This document shows, piece after piece, positions 1-5,378 of a DNA stretch of 19,115 bases. Source of the DNA: JAMCUI01 sp964520615 (GTDB lineage: Bacteria > Patescibacteriota > Microgenomatia > 2-02-FULL-39-11); contig CAZFNL010000051.1 in NCBI GenBank assembly GCA_964520615.1, forward strand, positions 1 through 19,115, written 5' to 3'. The translations under genes were made by a program, and so were the position numbers. Under the pieces are notes generated by a model, which was not told the DNA's origin, searched no databases, and saw nothing but the letters and a program-made list of their open reading frames with translations. Position 1 is the first letter of the stretch. The number at the start of each line of letters is the position of its first letter.

Positions 1-1
1 A

Positions 2-340
2 AAATCTCGAATCTCAAATAACAGGAAAACTGTTGTAGGTTTTGAGAATCATGGCGGAAGGACATATCTTGGTAAAAACGCCGTTCCCTTCGCTAAAGTA
101 TTAGTAGGCTTTGGAAACAACGGTGAGGACGGGACTGAGGGTGCGGTATATAAAAATGTGATTGCCTGTTATTTTCATGGTCCTTTTTTACCCAAAAATC
201 CCCATATTGCCGACTGGCTTATAGCCAAGTCGCTTGAAATCAGGTATAAAAAAGAGATAAAATTGGAGCCTCTTGATGATGAATTAGAATGGAAAGCTCA
301 CGATTTTATACTAAAGCGTCTTAATCTGAAGGATATATGA
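2..340 (+). CDS. gatD: Lipid II isoglutaminyl synthase, glutamine amidotransferase subunit GatD (3' part only)
   Basis: The frame is open from the window edge and ends at TGA 338-340; the start lies upstream, so about 112 C-terminal residues are seen. The visible part has GFENHGGRTYLG, then GFGNNGEDGTEGAVYKNVI and FHGPFLPKNP, the C-terminal signature of the CobB/CobQ-like class I glutaminases that pair with MurT. The His in FHGP is the expected triad histidine; the nucleophilic Cys would be upstream. In this family GatD hydrolyses glutamine and passes ammonia to MurT, which amidates the D-Glu of lipid II at the cytoplasmic face. murT is expected just upstream, outside the window. The stop overlaps the next start as ATGA, so translation of the regulator is probably coupled to it. 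The first residues come from a heptamer repeat (see 3-23). This GatD is unrelated to archaeal GatD of GatDE. Confidence 0.85.
   Translation, partial: KSRISNNRKTVVGFENHGGRTYLGKNAVPFAKVLVGFGNNGEDGTEGAVYKNVIACYFHGPFLPKNPHIADWLIAKSLEIRYKKEIKLEPLDDELEWKAHDFILKRLNLKDI
3..23 (+). repeat. Degenerate heptamer tandem repeat (AATCTCA family) inside gatD
   Basis: Three successive 7-nt units can be read: AATCTCG, AATCTCA, AATAACA. The unit is the same as the one repeated four times inside gatB at 6301-6328 (CTCAAAT in another register). It is translated as part of GatD just before the conserved GFENH motif. The array may begin before the window. Confidence 0.6.
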
Positions 341-1053
341 CCAAAGACAACAAAATAAAGGAACTCGAAAAGGAATTATCCTTTCTTTACCGCATAGCCC
401 AAAGCGTACACAGCCTTGAAATAGAAGAATTGTTCCGCGAAATAGTAAAAATTGCCCTTGAAGTGACAAAAGGTGATTCGTGCCTCATATATACTTATGA
501 TTCCCAAAAGCAGATATTGACTCTTCGGGCATCCAAAAATCCCCACCCCTCGCTTTTGCAGAAAGTGTCATTAAAATTGGGAGAAGGTATCACTGGCTGG
601 GTGGCTAAAGAGAAAAAAACGGTGATGATAGAGGAGGGGGCTTATAAAGATGTTCGCTTTAAGACAATCAGTTCGTTGCCTGAAGACAGGTTTGAAGGCT
701 TTTTGTCGGTGCCGATTCTCAACAGGCACGGTGTAGCCGGAGTTATAAATATACAGTACAGGAAAAAGCATAAATATACCAAGATGGAAATAAACCTTCT
801 TGCCGCAATTGGTAAGCTGGTAGGAGGAGCTCTGGAGAACGCACTGCTTATTGAGGAAACACTGTCATTGAGGGAGGCTCTGGAACTGCGAAAGCTGATA
901 GAAAAAGCTAAAGGAATACTGATGAAAAGGAGGAGCCTGAGCGAAGAAGCGGCATATAAGATAATTCAGAAGGAAAGCATGGACAGCAGGAAGTCTCTTA
1001 AAGAAATTGCCGAGGCTGTAATTTTGGCTGACAGGATGAAATTTGAGTCTTGA
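337..1053 (+). CDS. GAF-ANTAR sensor / RNA-binding antitermination regulator
   Basis: The 238-residue protein has a GAF sensory domain at about 15-172 and an ANTAR domain at about 180-232. ANTAR hallmarks are visible: IEKAKGILM, LSEEAAY, a Ser-Met pair (214-215) and SLKEIAEAVI. ANTAR domains bind paired RNA hairpins with six-base loops and prevent formation of a terminator. There is no receiver domain, so control is probably by a ligand or partner of the GAF domain; that signal cannot be read from sequence. The start ATG overlaps the gatD stop (ATGA). The gene stops at TGA 1051-1053, inside the -35 box of the next promoter. An ANTAR-type hairpin pair lies 39 bases downstream in front of glnA, which makes glnA the likely target. 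ANTAR control of glnA is known for clostridial NitR, but the domain architecture here differs. Confidence 0.9.
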   Translation: MTKDNKIKELEKELSFLYRIAQSVHSLEIEELFREIVKIALEVTKGDSCLIYTYDSQKQILTLRASKNPHPSLLQKVSLKLGEGITGWVAKEKKTVMIEEGAYKDVRFKTISSLPEDRFEGFLSVPILNRHGVAGVINIQYRKKHKYTKMEINLLAAIGKLVGGALENALLIEETLSLREALELRKLIEKAKGILMKRRSLSEEAAYKIIQKESMDSRKSLKEIAEAVILADRMKFES

Positions 1054-1079
1054 CAAAGCGGTATTTTGTAAATTAGTAT
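1050..1079 (+). promoter_or_regulatory. glnA promoter
   Basis: A perfect -35 box TTGACA (1050-1055) is followed after 18 bases by TAGTAT (1074-1079, 4 of 6 matches to TATAAT). Transcription would start near 1086, a few bases before the first leader hairpin. The -35 overlaps the stop codon of the GAF-ANTAR gene, so glnA can be transcribed separately from its regulator. Confidence 0.65.
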
Positions 1080-1091
1080 ACGTATTATATT

Positions 1092-1124
1092 TCCACAATG
1101 ATGTGGATGAGACGCTGAAGTCTC
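1092..1124 (+). promoter_or_regulatory. ANTAR-type dual-hairpin RNA target in the glnA leader
   Basis: Hairpin 1 pairs TCCAC (1092-1096) with GTGGA (1103-1107) around the hexaloop AATGAT, which has the A1 and G4 typical of ANTAR target loops. After one base, hairpin 2 pairs GAGAC (1109-1113) with GTCTC (1120-1124) around the hexaloop GCTGAA, which keeps G4 but has G instead of A at position 1. The 3' arm of hairpin 2 is also the 5' arm of the terminator at 1121-1162, so the two structures exclude each other. The gene directly upstream encodes an ANTAR protein, which makes this assignment strong. Confidence 0.8.
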
Positions 1125-1162
1125 CCAAACCAAAAGTGACAAAAAGGGGCGGGAGATTTTTT
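1121..1162 (+). terminator. Leader intrinsic terminator upstream of glnA
   Basis: TCTCCC (1121-1126) pairs with GGGAGA (1151-1156), followed directly by six T (1157-1162). Pairing can extend outward through AAG (1118-1120) with the first Ts, including one G-U pair. Inner bases CC (1130-1131) and GG (1146-1147) could add to the stem. It overlaps the second ANTAR hairpin and lies 71 bases before the glnA start, so it acts as an attenuator rather than a gene end. Confidence 0.75.
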
Positions 1163-1233
1163 GTAGGGGGACAGAAGACAAAGTAAGTTTTTTTACCCTA
1201 TTTTATAAACGTTCATTCCAGAGAGGAATTTAT

Positions 1234-2580
1234 ATGTCAAAAGATGTGACGAAGGAAATTCTCGCAAAAGCAAAAAAGGATAAAGTTTCATTTATTGATC
1301 TGCAATTTTCAGACTTCCTTGGAAATATCAAAAGTTCAACTATTCCGGTCTATAACCTTGAGGGAGCTTTGGAAAAAGGAGTCTGGATAGACGGGTCATC
1401 GATTGAAGGTTTTGCCAGGATACATGAGTCTGATATGTTCCTGATGCCGGACCCCGCAACTTATTCCCTCCTGCCGTGGAGAAACAATATCGAGTCAGGC
1501 CGCGTAGCAAGACTGATATGCGATGTCTACAAACCCAACCACGAGCCGTTTGAAGGAGATCCACGCAATATACTCAAAAGAGTGTTGGCTGAAGCTAAAT
1601 TGCTGGGGTATGAGTATTTTGCCGGGCCGGAATGTGAATTTTTCCTTTTTCCAAAAGATGATGAAGGGAAAATAATGCGTGTATCGCGGGGAAACGGATT
1701 TTATTTCAACCTAATCATGGACGAGACTTACACCATAAAAAGGGAAATTATGGAAGCATTAGACAGTATGGGAATTGCTACCGAAACAAGTACGCATGAG
1801 GTGGCAGACAACCAGCATGAGATAGATATCCGCTACGACCGGGCGTTAAAAACTGCTGATAATACCATTACCCTGAAAATGGCGGCAAAATTTATTGCCT
1901 TCAAGCATAATTTTCATGCCACATTTATGCCCAAGCCCTTTTACGGTATAAACGGCAGCGGGATGCATACACACCAGAGTTTGTGGAAAAACGGTAAAAA
2001 TGTCTTTTATGACAGGACAGATAAATACGGGCTTTCCCGTGTGGCATATCAATATCTTTCCGGGCAGCTTTCTCACGTCAGAGAGATAACCGGTGTTTTT
2101 GCCCCGACTGTAAATTCTTATAAGAGGCTGACACCGGGATTTGAGGCTCCGGTCTATGCCTGTTGGGCACGGATTAACAGATCGGCATTAATTAGAGTAC
2201 CCAGAGTTTCCAAGGGGCTTGAGGATAAGGCGACACGCCTTGAAATAAGGTGTCCTGATCCTTCAAGCAATCCTTATTTGACATTGGCAGTTTTGCTTAA
2301 GGCTGGTTTGGATGGAATAAAGAAAAGTATGAAAGCTCCAGGGCCGGTTGAGGAAAACCTGTTTGAATTTGATGATGAAAAACTGGCCAAGTATTATATC
2401 ACCAAGCTGCCGGCCTCCCTTGATGAGGCGATGGAGGAAATAAGAAAAGGCAAGCTGGTAAAAGAGACGTTTGGTGAATATACTTGGAGAAGGTATTTGG
2501 AGGCAAAGAAAGAGGAATGGGATGCCTATAGGACTTTTGTCACTGATTGGGAGATAGACAGATATTTAGTGAATTTATAA
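1234..2580 (+). CDS. glnA: Type I glutamine synthetase
   Basis: The 448-residue product matches class I glutamine synthetase over its full length: DGSSIEGFARIHESDM near the N-terminus, AGPECEFFLF, the NQHEIDIRY metal/glutamate region, NGSGMHTHQSLW, and NRSALIRVP with RLEIRCPDPSSNPYL. It makes glutamine from glutamate, ammonia and ATP in the cytoplasm, normally as a dodecamer. At the place of the adenylylated Tyr in the NLYDLP motif of enteric enzymes it has NLFEFD, with Phe377, so control by adenylylation is unlikely. ATG 1234 is preceded by AGAGGAA (1222-1228) at good spacing. The roughly 150-nt leader carries an ANTAR hairpin pair and a terminator, so expression is probably set by antitermination. 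The neighbours gatD and gatCAB both consume glutamine. Confidence 0.96.
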   Translation: MSKDVTKEILAKAKKDKVSFIDLQFSDFLGNIKSSTIPVYNLEGALEKGVWIDGSSIEGFARIHESDMFLMPDPATYSLLPWRNNIESGRVARLICDVYKPNHEPFEGDPRNILKRVLAEAKLLGYEYFAGPECEFFLFPKDDEGKIMRVSRGNGFYFNLIMDETYTIKREIMEALDSMGIATETSTHEVADNQHEIDIRYDRALKTADNTITLKMAAKFIAFKHNFHATFMPKPFYGINGSGMHTHQSLWKNGKNVFYDRTDKYGLSRVAYQYLSGQLSHVREITGVFAPTVNSYKRLTPGFEAPVYACWARINRSALIRVPRVSKGLEDKATRLEIRCPDPSSNPYLTLAVLLKAGLDGIKKSMKAPGPVEENLFEFDDEKLAKYYITKLPASLDEAMEEIRKGKLVKETFGEYTWRRYLEAKKEEWDAYRTFVTDWEIDRYLVNL

Positions 2581-2600
2581 CATAAATTTCAGGTAGATCA

Positions 2601-2641
2601 AATGTTAAGGTCAGACGGAAAAAGAGTCTGGCCTTAATGTT
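2601..2641 (+). terminator. Terminator-like or attenuator hairpin between glnA and gatC
   Basis: A long stem pairs TTAAGGTCAGAC (2605-2616) with GTCTGGCCTTAA (2626-2637), with one U-G pair and a 9-base loop. Four further weak pairs extend it to 2601 and 2641. There is no T-run after it, so it is not a standard intrinsic terminator. AGATCA (2595-2600) and TGATCT (2656-2661) could close an outer stem. It may end glnA transcripts partly, protect their 3' ends, or be a processing site before the gat operon. Confidence 0.5.
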
Positions 2642-2680
2642 CTACTGGCAATAGGTGATCTAAAAAGATAAAATTAGCAT

Positions 2681-2986
2681 ATGCCAAAAGGAAAAAATAT
2701 TTTAACCACAGACATAGTTAAACATGTAGCAACATTGGCGAAATTGGATCTGTCTGCGGCGGAGTTGAAGAATTTTCAGGATCAACTGTCGTCAATTCTT
2801 CACCTTGTCGAACAGGTTTCCAAAGTGGAAACTACAAATGTTGAGCCGACAAGCCAGGTGACCGGCATGGAAAACGTTATGCGGGAAGACAAAGTCGGCA
2901 TCTCATTGTCACAGGATGAAGTGTTAAGAAATGCTTCTCGTAAACATAACGGTTATTTTGTAGTGGACGCAATTTTTGAGGATTAG
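2681..2986 (+). CDS. gatC: Asp/Glu-tRNA(Asn/Gln) amidotransferase subunit C
   Basis: The 101-residue product has the GatC pattern: an N-terminal VKHVATLAKLDLSAAEL helix, a central LHLVEQVSKV segment with the Val-Glu-Pro-Thr stretch (VEPTSQVTG), and MREDKV followed by EVLRNASRKHNGYFVVDAI. GatC is a small clamp that wraps around GatA and holds it to GatB. Its length is normal. No clear Shine-Dalgarno site is seen before ATG 2681; a hairpin lies upstream at 2601-2641. It begins the order gatC-gatA-asparaginase-gatB and ends one base before the gatA start codon. Confidence 0.93.
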   Translation: MPKGKNILTTDIVKHVATLAKLDLSAAELKNFQDQLSSILHLVEQVSKVETTNVEPTSQVTGMENVMREDKVGISLSQDEVLRNASRKHNGYFVVDAIFED

Positions 2987-2987
2987 T

Positions 2988-4388
2988 ATGCTTTTAGAAA
3001 AGAGTATTAAAGAACTGGCATTGGGTTTGAAGGAGAAAAAGTTTTCCAGCGAAGATCTTGTGTACGAATGCTATGAGAATATTGAAAGACTAAATCCCGC
3101 ACTGAATGTTTTTGTAACTTTAAGAGATAAGGATGAAGTCATAAAAGAGGCAAGAGAAAAAGATAAAAAATCCCCTATCAATTCTTTACTTTACGGACTG
3201 CCCTTTGTAATAAAGGATTCATATAACACTAAAGGTGTCCGTACCACGGCATCCTCAAAAGTATTAGAGACATATATTCCGCCGTACAACGCTACAGTTT
3301 ACCAGAAGCTTTTGGACGCTGGAGCAATTCTAATCGGCAAAACAAATATGGACGCATGGGGACACGGAGCTTCTTCAGAGAACACGGATTTTGGTCCCGT
3401 AAGGAATCCTTGGGATCACTCGCGGGTGGCCGGAGGGTCAAGCGGCGGAAATGCGGCGGCAATTGCCGCAAGAATGGCAGTATTTGGTATAGGCGAAGAT
3501 ACCGGCGGGTCAATCCGTAATCCTTCGGGATGGTGTAACATTACCGGTCTTAAGGTGACGTACGGGCGTGTTTCAAGGTACGGGTGTATCGCTTATGTAT
3601 CCTCTTTTGATACTGTGGGACCGATGGCCAGGACGGCGGAGGATTGCGCGATAGTTCTGCAGGCTACTGCCGGGAAAGATCCGTTGGATGCTACTAGTTC
3701 ACAAGAAGTAGTTCCTGACTATGAGAGCAGATTAAAAGGGGATATAAAGGGGTTGACCATTGGCATGCCTAAGGAATGTTATGGAGAAGGTGTTGATAAA
3801 GAGATTAAATCGCTCATATATAAAGCAGCAGATGAATATGCGAAGTTGGGAGTAAAAATAAAGGAAATCTCCATGCCCGTGCTGGAGTACGGTGTGCCAG
3901 TCTACTATCTTATCGGTACATCCGAAACCAGTTCCAATCTGGCAAGATATGACGGTATAAGATATGGTAACGGAAGAAATAAATTCACTCGCGAGACGAT
4001 GAGAAGGATTATGTTGGGAACTTATGCCCTGTCAGCCGGCTATTATGACGCCTATTATAAAAAGGCCCAGCAGGGAAGGACTCTTTTTATAAAGGAATAT
4101 GCCAAGGCTTTTACCGAATGTGATGCGATATTAATGCCGATTGAACCGATGCCCGCTACAAAACTTGGGGAGCTTATAGGAGATCCGATAAAAAACATGC
4201 TGGCGGATATATTTACCTGTCAAACGCCAGTCGGCATTCCTTCACTGGCTGTTCCGGTTGGTTTTACAAAAAGCAATTTGCCTGTCGGGATGCAGCTATT
4301 GGGCAGGATGTTTTCCGAGCCGCTTTTGTTAAAACTGGGTCATTTTTACCAAAAAGTTACAGATTGGCATAAAAAATCTAGTCTATGA
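2988..4388 (+). CDS. gatA: Asp/Glu-tRNA(Asn/Gln) amidotransferase subunit A
   Basis: This 466-residue amidase-signature enzyme releases ammonia from glutamine for the GatB kinase/transamidase site. The Ser-cisSer-Lys triad is intact: Lys76 in VIKDSYNTKG, Ser151 in GGSSGGNAAA and Ser175 in DTGGSIRNP. GatA-specific stretches TYGRVSRYG and RIMLGTYALSAGYYDAYYKKAQ separate it from general amidases. An earlier in-frame TTG (2976) exists, but ATG 2988 is chosen: GAGG (2978-2981) sits 6 bases before it and the protein then starts MLLEKSIKEL, as in the family. It follows gatC by one base. Its stop overlaps the asparaginase start (ATGA), so those two are probably translationally coupled. Confidence 0.95.
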   Translation: MLLEKSIKELALGLKEKKFSSEDLVYECYENIERLNPALNVFVTLRDKDEVIKEAREKDKKSPINSLLYGLPFVIKDSYNTKGVRTTASSKVLETYIPPYNATVYQKLLDAGAILIGKTNMDAWGHGASSENTDFGPVRNPWDHSRVAGGSSGGNAAAIAARMAVFGIGEDTGGSIRNPSGWCNITGLKVTYGRVSRYGCIAYVSSFDTVGPMARTAEDCAIVLQATAGKDPLDATSSQEVVPDYESRLKGDIKGLTIGMPKECYGEGVDKEIKSLIYKAADEYAKLGVKIKEISMPVLEYGVPVYYLIGTSETSSNLARYDGIRYGNGRNKFTRETMRRIMLGTYALSAGYYDAYYKKAQQGRTLFIKEYAKAFTECDAILMPIEPMPATKLGELIGDPIKNMLADIFTCQTPVGIPSLAVPVGFTKSNLPVGMQLLGRMFSEPLLLKLGHFYQKVTDWHKKSSL

Positions 4389-5374
4389 AAAAAATCCTGA
4401 TACTTTTTTGCGGCGGTACGTTGGCAATGAAAAGAGATAACCGTGGAAATCTATCACCCTATTATGAGAGTAAAGATATCATAAAAAGAGTCCCTCATCT
4501 GTCGGAAATTGCCGCAATTGATATAGAAAATATTGTAAACATAGACAGTTCTAATTTCCATCCTAAAATATGGACAGAAATTGCTATTAAAATTGCTGAT
4601 AATATTTCTAAATACGATGGATTTATCATCATTCATGGTACGGATACAATGGCTTATACCGCTTCCGCATTATCGTTTGCCTTGCTAAATCTGGGGAAAC
4701 CTGTTGTTCTTACAGGCGGCCAAAAACCGATAGATGATATAGTGACGGATGGGATAAACAACTTAATCAACTCCGTCTTAGTAATCAATTATGGCATACC
4801 GGATATTTATATTGTATTCGGAACAAAAATATTAAAAGGAAATAGAGCTACAAAAATAAGCGAATCTAGTTTGGATGCATTTGACAGCATCATGAGGTCG
4901 CCATTGGGAGAAATTGCTCTTGAGCCGAAACTGTTTATAAAGGAAAAGAAAACCGGATCGCAAAAATTGGAATTGAAACCAAAGTTTGAGCCTGACATAG
5001 CAATATTTGATCTTTTTCCCGGATTTCGTCCCAAGTATTTAGATGAAATAATTGATAGCCAGTGCAAAGGAGTTATCCTAAAATCATTTGGGCCCGGTAA
5101 TATACCCAAAAATTTTATTTCTTTAATAGAAAGAGCAATTCAGAAAGATCTACCTGTAGTAGTTATAAGCCAGTGTTACAAGGGATTGACGCAGATGCAG
5201 TTGTACGAGGTTGGCCAAAATGTCCTTAACGTTGGGGCGGTTCCGGGAAGGGATATGACTCTTGAAGCTGCATCAACAAAATTGATGTGGGGTTTGGCTA
5301 ATTACAAAACGGTAAATAAAATTAGAAAGTTATTCAATACAAGTATAGCAGGGGAAGTAACTATATCAAATTGA
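4385..5374 (+). CDS. Type I L-asparaginase inside the gat operon
   Basis: The 329-residue protein is a cytoplasmic-type L-asparaginase, which converts asparagine to aspartate and ammonia. Catalytic features are complete: Thr12 in CGGTLAM, substrate-binding DSSN (54-57), Thr86-Asp87 in HGTDTMAYT and Lys157 in RATKISE. The C-terminal GAVPGRDMTLEAASTKLMW is also typical. There is no signal peptide. It begins 10 residues before the GGT motif, so the extra N-terminal domain of archaeal GatD is absent. The start overlaps the gatA stop by 4 bases and the gene ends 4 bases before gatB, so it is a genuine operon member. It may recycle asparagine nitrogen to ammonia for GlnA, or feed ammonia near GatB; both are inference. 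Activity on other amides cannot be excluded. Confidence 0.9.
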   Translation: MKKILILFCGGTLAMKRDNRGNLSPYYESKDIIKRVPHLSEIAAIDIENIVNIDSSNFHPKIWTEIAIKIADNISKYDGFIIIHGTDTMAYTASALSFALLNLGKPVVLTGGQKPIDDIVTDGINNLINSVLVINYGIPDIYIVFGTKILKGNRATKISESSLDAFDSIMRSPLGEIALEPKLFIKEKKTGSQKLELKPKFEPDIAIFDLFPGFRPKYLDEIIDSQCKGVILKSFGPGNIPKNFISLIERAIQKDLPVVVISQCYKGLTQMQLYEVGQNVLNVGAVPGRDMTLEAASTKLMWGLANYKTVNKIRKLFNTSIAGEVTISN

Positions 5375-5378
5375 AAGT

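Noticed and set aside
4385..5374. Archaeal-type GatD of a GatDE amidotransferase
   Set aside because: The N-terminal extra domain of archaeal GatD is absent, and a complete gatC, gatA and gatB are present; it reads as a type I asparaginase.
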